Assembly: GCF_002017865.1 (NCBI RefSeq)
Contig: NZ_MTJN01000002.1
Span: forward strand, 2,108,001 to 2,172,000
Length of the DNA: 64,000 nt
Reading direction: 5' to 3'
Source of the DNA: Rhodoferax fermentans
GTDB lineage: Bacteria; Pseudomonadota; Gammaproteobacteria; Burkholderiales; Burkholderiaceae_C
The notes below the pieces were generated by a model. The model was not told the origin of the DNA and did not search any database. It was given only the letters and a program-made list of their open reading frames with translations. This document shows positions 46,229-54,857 of this stretch, one piece after another (position 1 is the first letter of the stretch; each line of letters begins with the position of its first letter). The translations under genes were made by a program, and so were the position numbers.

Positions 46229-47854
46229 TCAGAAGCTTTCCCATTCACCTTCGGTACTGGCTTGTGCTGCGGGCGCCTGAGGCGTCGGTTTGGGCAAAGC
46301 CTTGGCGGTCGGGCTGGCAGCTTCTGACCGCCCAGGTTTGGCTGCTGACAGTAACTTGGGCCGGGCTGTGCCAACGGGCTGAGGTACAGGGCGACGCGGC
46401 CGCGCCTGTTGGGTCGGCACCGACGGCCGCGCCCCAGCGGTGCTGCTGCCCTTGAACACCGCCACGGTTTGCACCAGCTCCTGGGCCTGTGTGCGCAGAC
46501 CACCCGCAGCCGCAGCCATCTGTTCTACCAGCGCGGCGTTTTGCTGCGTGGCCTGGTCCATTTGTGTCACTGCTTCGCTGACACTGGCCACACCGGAGGC
46601 CTGTTCACTGCTGGCTGCGCTGATCTCGCCCATGATGTCGGTCACGCGGCGGATGGCGTCGACCACCTCGGTCATGGTGGTGCCAGCCTGGTCTACCAGC
46701 GTGCTGCCCAACTCCACCCGCTCCACACTGGTGTTGATCAGGGTTTTGATCTCTTTGGCGGCCTCGGCACTACGTCCGGCCAGGGAGCGCACCTCAGACG
46801 CCACCACCGCAAACCCCCGGCCCTGTTCCCCGGCGCGGGCCGCTTCCACTGCCGCGTTCAAAGCCAGGATGTTGGTCTGGAAGGCAATGCCGTCGATCAC
46901 ACTGATGATGTCACCAATCTTGCGCGAGGCTTCGTTGATGCCGCGCATGGTCTCTACCACCTGTCCAACCACTTGTCCGCCCTGAGCCGCCACACTGCTG
47001 GCATTCATGGCCAGCTGGTTCGCTTGGCGCGCGTTGTCGGCCGACTGGGTGACGATCTGGGTCAGGCTGGCCATGCTGCTGGCGGTGCGCTGCAGGTTGC
47101 TGGCGGTCTGCTCGGTGCGGTCACTCAGGTCCTGGTTGCCACTGGCAATTTCGGCTGCCGCCAGCTCAATGCTGTGGGAGCCGGTACGTACCGCCGACAC
47201 CGCCACGTCCATACGCTCCAAAGTGGTCTTGAGGGCCTGACTGGAGGGGGTGCCTGTGACCACCCCGGACACATTGAGCAAGATGCCATCGGTCTGGTTG
47301 ATGCGCGATACCAGCACCGCCAACTCTTCCCCGGCCTGCGCGGCACGCGCCATGCCGGTAACCAGCACAATTTCGACGCCCGACTGCACCACCACATACA
47401 CCGCGTGCAGCACGATGACTTTGAAGTTGGGCTCTGTCAGGCAATACAGGCCATAACCTGCTGCTTGCAGGCGATCAAATAACACATGGTGCACCGCGTA
47501 CATGGCGGCACCAAACACAATGATGCGCCAGTCCCGGTACACCAGCAACAGTGCCAAGGTGACGAACACACCAAAGTGGAACTCCAACATGCCTTGCGCC
47601 AGCTGGATATGCAACACCACCAGGCCCACCAGCACAAAGGTCAGCACAAAGCGGCTCAGCGTACTGCCTTTGGCGCTGGCATACACCACACCCGCCAGCA
47701 ACACAAAAGCCGTTGTTCCACCCACCGCGAGCGCGGTGTCCACAAACTGGGCGCCCAGAATCAGCGCCGCTACCGCGCTGAGCCCAATGGCCAGCAAAAT
47801 GATCCGGTCACCAAACGTGTCTACCGGTGTTGTGTCTGCCACGTTGTGGGTCAT
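46229..47854 (-). CDS. Methyl-accepting chemotaxis protein with polytopic membrane sensor
   Basis: Chemoreceptor of 541 aa whose N-terminal 190 residues form about six hydrophobic helices and no large periplasmic domain, so sensing is probably in or near the membrane. The signalling tip is [36 protein letters not shown]. The C-terminus ends EWESF, a good match to the CheR/CheB-tethering pentapeptide NWETF, on a flexible Pro/Ala-rich linker. It shares the signalling module with the Aer-like gene 2.5 kb away. Confidence 0.92.
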   Translation of the reverse strand: MTHNVADTTPVDTFGDRIILLAIGLSAVAALILGAQFVDTALAVGGTTAFVLLAGVVYASAKGSTLSRFVLTFVLVGLVVLHIQLAQGMLEFHFGVFVTLALLLVYRDWRIIVFGAAMYAVHHVLFDRLQAAGYGLYCLTEPNFKVIVLHAVYVVVQSGVEIVLVTGMARAAQAGEELAVLVSRINQTDGILLNVSGVVTGTPSSQALKTTLERMDVAVSAVRTGSHSIELAAAEIASGNQDLSDRTEQTASNLQRTASSMASLTQIVTQSADNARQANQLAMNASSVAAQGGQVVGQVVETMRGINEASRKIGDIISVIDGIAFQTNILALNAAVEAARAGEQGRGFAVVASEVRSLAGRSAEAAKEIKTLINTSVERVELGSTLVDQAGTTMTEVVDAIRRVTDIMGEISAASSEQASGVASVSEAVTQMDQATQQNAALVEQMAAAAGGLRTQAQELVQTVAVFKGSSTAGARPSVPTQQARPRRPVPQPVGTARPKLLSAAKPGRSEAASPTAKALPKPTPQAPAAQASTEGEWESF

Positions 47855-47981
47855 GTCTGTCTCCTGGGTATGCCGGTGGGTGGTCAGGTGCCACGAGCCG
47901 GTTGGCCCGGACTATGCCACAACGACTACCCCCTCTTGGGCACCGCAGCCACCTCAACCCAATCACTGCGTTCCTTGTGGC

Positions 47982-48119
47982 TCACCCCGCCAGCAAAGCC
48001 GCATTCCCCCCCGCTGCCGTGGTGTTGATGGTGATGGTCTGCTCGGCGCAGAAGCGGTACAGGTAGTGCGGGCCACCGGCTTTGGGGCCGGTGCCTGACA
48101 GGCCTTCACCACCAAAGGG
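47982..48119 (-). pseudogene. putA 3'-end remnant (last 45 codons and stop)
   Basis: Codes on the minus strand for PFGGEGLSGTGPKAGGPHYL and on through ITINTTAAGGNAALLAG-stop, the exact C-terminus of the complete putA at 51.2 kb. Ten of 138 bases differ and every difference is synonymous, with a 75-base identical core. Homology stops sharply at 48120, where the next codon is TAA. This is a displaced 3' end of a diverged putA allele, not random duplication; it bounds the ATPase island on the left. Confidence 0.92.
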
Positions 48120-48186
48120 TTACACCTCACTCAACACAGTCAAAATAAAATACAATGAATTTATCGTAAATAAATTTCATCGCATT
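48120..48186 (+). promoter_or_regulatory. AT-rich promoter region of ATPase pair
   Basis: Sixty-seven bases, strongly AT-rich, between the putA remnant and the first ATPase. TACAAT near 48150 is a fair -10. An imperfect dyad, TGAATTTAT-CGTA-AATAAATTTCA, ends 10 bases before the start and could be an operator. No good Shine-Dalgarno is present. Confidence 0.5.
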
Positions 48187-49386
48187 ATGAAACCCAATCC
48201 TGGCGGCATGCTTCAACTCAACGACATCGTCGGGCGAGACGCCGTCGTCGCTTACCTGCAGACGGCTCTGTCTCAACAGAGCATATTGTTGGTGGCAGAA
48301 AGGCGGACTGGCAAAACCCACGTTCTTGAAAAATTCAAGGCCACCGCCCCGGCAGATTGGGTTGTGATCAAGCGTGATATCGGCGCCATTCGCAGTGCGC
48401 CAGAGTTTGTGGAATACGTCATGGCAGATCTCTACCCACATTTGGAGGCAAAAACCAACTTCAGAAACTGGTTACAAAGTTTGGGAGAACAACTAGGTGG
48501 TACGCAAATTGGCCCCATCAAATTGCCAAACTTTGCGGCCAAGCAGTGGAAACAAATTCTGAACGATGCCGTCGCACATCTGCATGAGAACAAGACGCTA
48601 GAACGCGTCGTTTTCCTCTGGGACGAACTGCCATGGATGTTGGAGATCATCGCCAAGAACAATCCCCAAGAAGCCATGGAACTGCTGGATGTCTTGCGCG
48701 CCCTGAGGCAACAACATGCCAGCAAACTGCGCATGGTGTTCACTGGCTCACTTGGTCTGCACCACATCGTGCGCAGACTCAAGGCACTGGGTTACAACAA
48801 CACACCGGTCAACGACATGCTGGCGGTGGAAGTAGAGCCACTCACGCAAACTGATGCCATCAGTCTGGTGCAGCGCCTGTTTACCGACAACGGCCTGTCT
48901 GTCACCTCACACGCCGTGTATGAAGAAACGGCCAAAACACTGGACTGCATTCCGTTCTACATCCACCACGTGGTATCTGCGCTGCTGAAGCAGCCCGCGT
49001 CGTCAACCCAGCCGCTGGACATGGCCGCAGTGCATGCGGTCATCGATCACGGCATTCACTCCAGCGACAACCCGTGGGATTTGCAGCACTATGAAGAGCG
49101 AACACTGGACTACTACCAATCCCAGCGTGCTGAATGCTTGGCCCTGCTGGATGTTGTGGCTTCTCATGTGGCGCCACTGTCCATGGTTGATGCCATTCGG
49201 CTCGCCAAAGCCGCTTACCCTTTGGTGGAGCAACAGCAGTGGATCGAGCTATCTCGTCTATTGGAGCGCGACCACTATTTCATCCGCAACGCCGCAAGCG
49301 AGGTCAGTTTCAAATTCACCGTGGTCAAACGCTGGTGGGTTTGGCATCGCGGGCTGACCGTCCAGCACAAAGGAGAAGCGGCATGA
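48187..49386 (+). CDS. Unassigned P-loop ATPase, archaeal-ATPase/STAND-like (island gene 1)
   Basis: Protein of 399 aa that I cannot assign to a named system. A P-loop NTPase core is clear: GRD box (IVGRDAVV, residues 14-21), Walker A AERRTGKT (37-44), Walker B VVFLWDELPWM (141-151) with DE, and sensor-like MVFTGSLGLHH (183-193). The last 90 residues look like a winged-helix domain ending SFKFTVVKRWWVWH, typical of the COG1672/archaeal ATPase group. ATG 48187 is the only reasonable start; the frame upstream runs through the putA remnant. The stop overlaps gene 2 as ATGA, so the two are co-translated. It could be a defence or regulatory NTPase. Confidence 0.8.
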   Translation: MKPNPGGMLQLNDIVGRDAVVAYLQTALSQQSILLVAERRTGKTHVLEKFKATAPADWVVIKRDIGAIRSAPEFVEYVMADLYPHLEAKTNFRNWLQSLGEQLGGTQIGPIKLPNFAAKQWKQILNDAVAHLHENKTLERVVFLWDELPWMLEIIAKNNPQEAMELLDVLRALRQQHASKLRMVFTGSLGLHHIVRRLKALGYNNTPVNDMLAVEVEPLTQTDAISLVQRLFTDNGLSVTSHAVYEETAKTLDCIPFYIHHVVSALLKQPASSTQPLDMAAVHAVIDHGIHSSDNPWDLQHYEERTLDYYQSQRAECLALLDVVASHVAPLSMVDAIRLAKAAYPLVEQQQWIELSRLLERDHYFIRNAASEVSFKFTVVKRWWVWHRGLTVQHKGEAA

Positions 49387-51029
49387 GTGACACCACAAAT
49401 GCCAGCACACCAACGCTGGTCAACAAGGCGCTTTATCTGTCGCATTTCACGCCCAGCATGATGGCCCCGGAAACGCTGGAAACCATGCTGGTGCAACGCG
49501 AACCTTTGCTGCAACGCAGCTTGGACCATGTGCTGGAGAGCTTGCGCACCGGCAGCAGCCACCACACGTTATTTGTCGGCCCGCGTGGCATTGGCAAAAC
49601 CCATTTGATTTCACTGTTGCACTACCGATTGGCAACAACTGAAGAGGCCAAGAGCAAAGCTCTGATCGCCTGGATGCGCGAGGAAGAGTGGGGCGTGACC
49701 AGTTTCTTTGAGTTGGTGCTACGTATCCTGCGCACACTTGATGCCAGCTACCCAGAGCTGCAAGTGGATGCGCTCACCACACCGCTGTATGAACTTCCTC
49801 TGAAAGAAGCAGAGAAGCTTGCGGAATCCATTCTGCTGCAGATCTTGGGCACCAAACGCCTTGTGGTGCTGCTGGAGAACCTGGACGACTTGTTTGACCA
49901 GTTGGGGGAGCATGGCCAAAAAGCCTGGCGCGCCTTCATCCAAAACCACAACAACATGGTACTTGTATGCACCACGCCCGCCATGTTTGCCGGGGTGAGC
50001 TTGCAGAAGTCCGTGTTTTACGGTTTTTTTGACATCGAAGCCCTGAAGGAACTGGACTTTGAAGACGTCGTCAACCTGCTGAGAAAGATTGCAGTAGAGC
50101 GCGGCGACCAAGAACTGGCCGCCTTCATCGCCACATCCGAAGGCCGCGCCCGCATCCGGGCCGTGCACCACTTGGCCGAGGGGAACCCGCGCATCTACAT
50201 CATCTTCGCCCAGTTTCTGAGCGCACAAGCCTTGGATGAGCTGGTACCCGCCTTCATGCACACCCTGGACGAACTCACGCCCTACTACCAGGCTCGGATG
50301 AAAGAGCTACCAGGCCAGCAGCGCAAGATCGTTGAGTACCTGGTGAACTACCGTGGCGCAGCTCCGGTCAAGCAGATTGCCAAGTCCTGCTTCATCACGC
50401 AGCAAACCTGTTCCAGCCAACTCAAACAGCTCAAGGACAAGCGTTACGTGCGCTCAATTGAGCAAGGGCGCGAGAGTTACTACGAGTTATGCGAACCGTT
50501 GATGCGGTTGTGTATGGAAGTAAAGAAGCAGCGCGGGGAGCCGATCAGCCTTTTTGTGGACTTCTTGCGGATTTGGTACACGACGGATGAATTGACGACC
50601 ATGCTGCGCGACCCGGAAGTCATCTGCCGAATGGATTTACGGTATCTCGAACGGGCGCTCTTGTTGGCGCAAGAGACGAACGCTGATCCCAAAGTCATGG
50701 CGATCTACAAAGATTTGTCACAAGCCAGCGTCCAAGGACGAACTCAGGAAGTGATCAACCTCATGAAAGAACTGACCGCCTTGAATTCAGATACCGATGC
50801 GGCGTGGATGCGCTTTGGCCTCGCCCTGTTTCAATCACCGCATATGCTCCACACAGACGTTCCAATCGAGATATTGAATTCTTGGGCCGATGCCGTCATC
50901 AATCTCATGCATTGGCAAATGGACAACCCCAACCACAAATCGCTCTTGCTTCTTGCTTCAGAGGAGCGCAAATTGATTGAACGCTTTGCTGTTGCCATTC
51001 AGCAGATGCAAAAGGGTTCAGCGATTTGA
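49383..51029 (+). CDS. Unassigned P-loop ATPase with winged-helix domain (island gene 2)
   Basis: Protein of 548 aa. The P-loop is GPRGIGKT (66-73), Walker B RLVVLLENLDDLF (159-171), sensor-1-like MVLVCTTPAMF (192-202), and GNPRIYIIF (268-276) fits the lid of archaeal ATPases. Residues about 315-370 form a MarR-like winged helix (GQQRKIVEYLVNYRG, then QQTCSSQLKQLKDKRYVRSI). The remaining 180 residues are helical, unlike any domain I know. Two different ATPases translated as a pair suggest a hetero-complex, one member able to bind DNA. The long frame upstream of 49383 is antisense-type shadow of gene 1. Confidence 0.8.
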   Translation: MSDTTNASTPTLVNKALYLSHFTPSMMAPETLETMLVQREPLLQRSLDHVLESLRTGSSHHTLFVGPRGIGKTHLISLLHYRLATTEEAKSKALIAWMREEEWGVTSFFELVLRILRTLDASYPELQVDALTTPLYELPLKEAEKLAESILLQILGTKRLVVLLENLDDLFDQLGEHGQKAWRAFIQNHNNMVLVCTTPAMFAGVSLQKSVFYGFFDIEALKELDFEDVVNLLRKIAVERGDQELAAFIATSEGRARIRAVHHLAEGNPRIYIIFAQFLSAQALDELVPAFMHTLDELTPYYQARMKELPGQQRKIVEYLVNYRGAAPVKQIAKSCFITQQTCSSQLKQLKDKRYVRSIEQGRESYYELCEPLMRLCMEVKKQRGEPISLFVDFLRIWYTTDELTTMLRDPEVICRMDLRYLERALLLAQETNADPKVMAIYKDLSQASVQGRTQEVINLMKELTALNSDTDAAWMRFGLALFQSPHMLHTDVPIEILNSWADAVINLMHWQMDNPNHKSLLLLASEERKLIERFAVAIQQMQKGSAI

Positions 51030-51057
51030 ATATCCGTAAGCCTCGTCAACATCGCGC

Positions 51058-51141
51058 AGGGGCGTGGGCAGGGCGGATGTCGGGGGCGATTTCAAAAAGC
51101 GAAGCGTATGAGCCCCCGGCAATCGCCCTGCCCGCGCCCTG
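51058..51141. repeat. Long hairpin between ATPase gene 2 and putA
   Basis: An arm of about 30 bases (GGGCAGGGCG, TCGGGGGC) pairs with GCCCCCGGCA and CGCCCTGCCCGCGCCC, leaving a loop of about 23. Only a few mismatches. It lies between two convergent genes and may stop transcription from both, though it lacks a T-run. Confidence 0.7.
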
Positions 51142-51169
51142 GGTTCAACGCGCAACCGTCGCCAGCCCC

Positions 51170-54100
51170 TCACCCCGCCAACAAGGCCGCGTTGCCCCCA
51201 GCTGCAGTGGTGTTGATCGTGATGGTCTGCTCGGCGCAGAAGCGGTACAGGTAGTGCGGGCCACCGGCTTTGGGGCCGGTGCCTGACAGGCCTTCGCCGC
51301 CAAACGGCTGCACCCCCACCACCGCGCCGATCTGGTTGCGGTTGATGTAGACGTTGCCGATGTGGGCGGCATGCGCCAGGGCTTGAGCGCGGCTGTCGAT
51401 GCGGGTCTGGATGCCGATGGTCAGGCCGTAACCCAGCGCGTTGATCTGCTCGATGACCTTGAGCGGGTCACCGGTCCAGCGCACGATGTGCAACACCGGG
51501 CCAAAGATTTCCTGCTTCAGGTCACTGATGTTCGCCACCTCATAGGCTTGCGGCGCAATCAGGTTTGCAACTTTATTTGTAGCTGCTTGCGCTTGTTCTG
51601 ATTGGGCTGGAAGGCGTTTTGCCTCCACATCCAGGCGCTTGAGCTGGTGCTGGATGCCCTCGAACGCTTCGGCATCGATGACCGGACCCAGGTCAGTGGC
51701 CAGATCAGCCGGGTCACCGGCGACCAGTTCACGTGCGGCGCCGCAGATCATTTCGATCACATGGTCGGCAATTTCTTCGTGCAGACACAGCAGGCGCAAT
51801 GCCGAGCAGCGCTGGCCCGCGCTGCGGAAGGCAGACTGCATCACCGCGTCGCACACTTGCTCGGGCAGGGCGGTGCTGTCGACCAGCATGGCGTTGATGC
51901 CACCGGTCTCGGCGATCAGCGGCACGATCGGGCCGTCCTTGGCGGCCAGCGCACGGTTGATGATCTTGGCGACCTGGGTGCTGCCGGTGAACACGACACC
52001 CGCCACGCCGGGTGCGGCCACCAGAGCTGCACCGACGGTTTCACCCGGGCCGTGCAAGAGTTGCAAAGCGCCTTCAGGCACTCCGGCGGCGTGCATCAGC
52101 TTGACCATCGCCAGCGCCACACCAGGGGTTTGTTCGGCCGGTTTGGCCAGCACGGTGTTGCCAGTGACCAGCGCGGCCGCAATCTGGCCGGTGAAGATGG
52201 CCAGCGGGAAGTTCCACGGGCTGATACAGACCCAGGCGCCACGGCCCGTCAAAAACAGCTCATTGCTCTCACCGGTGATGCCCAGCACGTTGTTGCCTTC
52301 TTTGCCTGGCAGGGTTTGCGGCTGCATGATGGCCTCGGCCTGGGCAGCGTAATAACGCAGGAAGTCGATGGCTTCGCGCACCTCGCTGATCGCGTCGTTC
52401 CAGGTCTTGAAAGCTTCCTTGACCAACAGGGCGCAGAACTGCGGCAGCTGGGTTTGCAGCGCATCGGCAGATTGGCGCAGCGTGGCAGCGCGCTCAGTCA
52501 CCGGCATCTTGCTCCATGTTTTGTAGCTGGTAGTGCTTATTTCTAAAGGGCCGGAGACCAATTTGGCATCGAACACTGGCACACTGGGCACCTGCGTGCT
52601 GGCGTAGGCGGCCAACAGACTGTCGCGCATGGCGGGCACGGTCAGGTCCAGGCCGGCGCTGTTGGGGCGCTGTGTGCCAAACAAAGCCAATGGCAGAGGC
52701 AATGACGGGTGAGGTTCCTGGCGCAGCGGTGAGACCAGCAGCTCAGCAACCGGCAGGGTTTCATCTGCAAGCTGGTGCACAAACGAGGAGTTGGCGCCGT
52801 TTTCGAGCAGACGGCGCACCAGGTACGCCAGCAAATCCTTGTGGGCACCAACCGGCGCGTAGACGCGGCAGGCGATTTTCGGGTTTTTGAGCACCTCGTC
52901 GTGGATGCCTTCACCCATGCCGTGCAGGCGCTGCAATTCAAAGGGCGAACCCGTTTTCTCGGCCATCTGCAGGATTGCGGCGATGGTAGCGGCGTTGTGG
53001 CTGGCAAATTGCGGGTAGAGCGCATCGGGCGCCTCCAGCAAAGCCTTGGCGCAGGCCAGGTAGGACACGTCGGTGTGGTGCTTGTGGGTGAACACCGGGT
53101 AGTGCGGCAGGCCCAGCTCTTGGGCGCGTTTGATCTCGGCGTCCCAATACGCGCCCTTGACCAGGCGGCACATCAAGCGCAGCTTGTACTGGCGCGCCAG
53201 GGCGATCACATGCTGGACCAACTCCAGCGCATTGGTTTGGTAGGACTGCATTGCCAGGCCAAAACCGCGCCACTGCGGGCAGTGCTCGGCCACCTTGGCC
53301 AGCAGAGCCTCGAACACGGCCAGCGAAAGCTCCAGCCGGTCCACCTCTTCGGCGTCGATGGTCAGGTTGATGTTGGCGCGTGCGGCCTGCTCACACAGGC
53401 CCCAGACGCGCGGCACCAGCTCGGCCAAAACCCGATCCACCTGGGCGTATTCATAACGCGGGTGCAAGGCACTGAGTTTGATGGATATACCATCATTGTC
53501 CTCACAAGCCCTTGTTGTGCTTGAGGTGGTAGCTATTGCAGCAATAGCATTCTGATAACTCTTTAAATGGTTCAGCGCATCGGCATCGGTGCGTGAGCCT
53601 TCACCCAGCATGTCGTAGCTGTAGCGCAGGTTGGGCGTCTTCTTTTTGGCCGACACTGCCTCGGACATGCCCTCGGCCATGGTCTGGCCCAGCACAAACT
53701 GGCGACCCAGCAGCTGCACCGCACGCAAGGTGGCGGCCACCACGGTGCGCGCGCCCAGCTTGGCCAACAGACCGGGTTCACCCGCCTTGTCACCCACCGT
53801 GGGCAGGAAGTGTTTGCTCAGCGCGATGGCGGTGCTCGACAGACGCGAGATCACCTTGTCGCTGCTGCCCTCAAAATCCGCGCGGCCCAGCTGGTCGGCG
53901 GTCAGTGCGATGGCGGTTTCGGCATCGGGCACACGCAGCAGCGCTTCGGCCAAACGCATCAGGGCCAGGCCCTCGGCGCTGCTGATCGGGTACTCCTTGA
54001 GCAGGCTTTCCATCGCCCAGAACGGGGGCGGGTTGTCGCGCACCGCCTGCACCCAAGGTGCGGCCACGCGGGCCACGGCCACCCAGTCCAGCGCTTGGCC

Positions 54101-54175
54101 CAGGGAAGTCAGCCGCTGGGCAACGATGGCGGCTTCGGGACGATAGGGTTCAGGCAAGCGTTGGGTCAACAACAT
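51170..54175 (-). CDS. putA: Bifunctional proline dehydrogenase / P5C dehydrogenase PutA
   Basis: Enzyme of 1001 aa oxidising proline to glutamate at the membrane. The FAD domain (about 130-480) has ISIKLSALHPRYE and RLVKGAYWDAEIKRAQ; the aldehyde dehydrogenase domain (about 520-990) has IAETGGINAML with Glu and SAGQRCSALRLL with Cys. There is no N-terminal ribbon-helix-helix and no C-terminal extra domain, so it is the short, non-DNA-binding class; the divergent Lrp-type gene probably regulates it. Three AT-rich mini-repeat-like segments sit in frame (53483-53570, 52516-52567, 51566-51623). Its 3' end is duplicated at 47.98 kb. Confidence 0.95.
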   Translation of the reverse strand: MLLTQRLPEPYRPEAAIVAQRLTSLGQALDWVAVARVAAPWVQAVRDNPPPFWAMESLLKEYPISSAEGLALMRLAEALLRVPDAETAIALTADQLGRADFEGSSDKVISRLSSTAIALSKHFLPTVGDKAGEPGLLAKLGARTVVAATLRAVQLLGRQFVLGQTMAEGMSEAVSAKKKTPNLRYSYDMLGEGSRTDADALNHLKSYQNAIAAIATTSSTTRACEDNDGISIKLSALHPRYEYAQVDRVLAELVPRVWGLCEQAARANINLTIDAEEVDRLELSLAVFEALLAKVAEHCPQWRGFGLAMQSYQTNALELVQHVIALARQYKLRLMCRLVKGAYWDAEIKRAQELGLPHYPVFTHKHHTDVSYLACAKALLEAPDALYPQFASHNAATIAAILQMAEKTGSPFELQRLHGMGEGIHDEVLKNPKIACRVYAPVGAHKDLLAYLVRRLLENGANSSFVHQLADETLPVAELLVSPLRQEPHPSLPLPLALFGTQRPNSAGLDLTVPAMRDSLLAAYASTQVPSVPVFDAKLVSGPLEISTTSYKTWSKMPVTERAATLRQSADALQTQLPQFCALLVKEAFKTWNDAISEVREAIDFLRYYAAQAEAIMQPQTLPGKEGNNVLGITGESNELFLTGRGAWVCISPWNFPLAIFTGQIAAALVTGNTVLAKPAEQTPGVALAMVKLMHAAGVPEGALQLLHGPGETVGAALVAAPGVAGVVFTGSTQVAKIINRALAAKDGPIVPLIAETGGINAMLVDSTALPEQVCDAVMQSAFRSAGQRCSALRLLCLHEEIADHVIEMICGAARELVAGDPADLATDLGPVIDAEAFEGIQHQLKRLDVEAKRLPAQSEQAQAATNKVANLIAPQAYEVANISDLKQEIFGPVLHIVRWTGDPLKVIEQINALGYGLTIGIQTRIDSRAQALAHAAHIGNVYINRNQIGAVVGVQPFGGEGLSGTGPKAGGPHYLYRFCAEQTITINTTAAGGNAALLAG
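51566..51623. repeat. AT-rich palindromic mini-repeat, in frame in putA (1)
   Basis: TTTATTTGTAGCTGCTTGCG, then CTTGTTCTGATTGGGCTGGA and GGCGTTTTGCC. Codes for an Ala/Gln-rich loop in the P5C dehydrogenase domain (about residues 851-870). Confidence 0.6.
52516..52567. repeat. AT-rich palindromic mini-repeat, in frame in putA (2)
   Basis: TTTTGTAGCTGGTAGTGCTT, then ATTTCTAAAGGGCCGGAGAC. It encodes SGPLEISTTSYKTWS in the linker between the two enzyme domains. Confidence 0.65.
53483..53570. repeat. AT-rich palindromic mini-repeat, in frame in putA (3)
   Basis: CACAAGCCCTTGTTGTGCTT, then GAGGTGGTAGCTATTGCAGC. It encodes IAAIATTSSTTRACEDND just before the conserved GISIKLSALHPRYE of the proline dehydrogenase domain, where relatives have a shorter segment. 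Confidence 0.6.
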
Positions 54176-54224
54176 GGGGGAAACTCCGGCAACAAATAAA
54201 AGCGCTATGTTGTCGGTTTATCTG

Positions 54225-54237
54225 GTGAATTTTTCAC
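54225..54237. promoter_or_regulatory. Putative operator in putA / lrp intergene
   Basis: GTGAATTTTTCAC is a perfect dyad in the AT-rich divergent region, suited to binding of the Lrp-type regulator encoded next to it. Confidence 0.5.
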
Positions 54238-54339
54238 TTTATTTTTGGTTTGATATAGTGATTCATTCATCTATCCGGCGTTACCAGGCAAGTTGAGACG
54301 CCCTGACCGCCACTGAGACAAGACAAGTCCCCGAACACC

Positions 54340-54798
54340 ATGGAACTCGACCGCATTGACCGCAAAATCCTGCACGCCTTGCAAGAGGATGGCCGCATCA
54401 GCAACCTCAAACTGGCCGAACTGGTCACTTTGTCACCCACGGCGGTGCTGGCACGGGTGCAACGGCTGACCAAAGACGGTGTGATTCAAGGCTACGAGGC
54501 GCGGCTGGACCCGGTCAAACTGGGTGCCGGGCTGATGGTGTTTGTGGAGGTGCTGCTGGACAAAACCACACCCAACGTGTTTGAGGCCTTCAAGGCAGCG
54601 GTGCAGGTGCGCGCCGAAATTTTGGAGTGCCACATGGTGGCCGGTGGCTTTGATTACCTGCTCAAAACCCGCATGGCCGACATGAACGCCTACCGCGAGT
54701 TTGCCGGCACCGTGTTGTGGCAGCTGCCGGGTGTGCGTGAGACACGCACTTATGCGGTGATGGAAGAGGTCAAGAACACCACCCACTTGCCGGTGTAA
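54340..54798 (+). CDS. Lrp/AsnC family regulator (PutR-like)
   Basis: Regulator of 152 aa: HTH LDRIDRKILHALQEDGRISNLKLAELVTLSPTAVLARVQRLTKDGVIQGY, then the RAM domain. Divergent from putA; a proline-responsive activator or repressor is expected, as in PutR-type systems of proteobacteria with short PutA. A weak Shine-Dalgarno precedes the ATG. Confidence 0.9.
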   Translation: MELDRIDRKILHALQEDGRISNLKLAELVTLSPTAVLARVQRLTKDGVIQGYEARLDPVKLGAGLMVFVEVLLDKTTPNVFEAFKAAVQVRAEILECHMVAGGFDYLLKTRMADMNAYREFAGTVLWQLPGVRETRTYAVMEEVKNTTHLPV

Positions 54799-54857
54799 CC
54801 GGCCCCCGGATGGTGCTGCGCCAGCTCAACAGGTGTGTTGCGCTGGCGCTTAGGGGT

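Noticed and set aside
51026..51286. Small plus-strand gene after the second ATPase
   Set aside because: Runs through the hairpin and antisense to putA; no ribosome site or homologous look.
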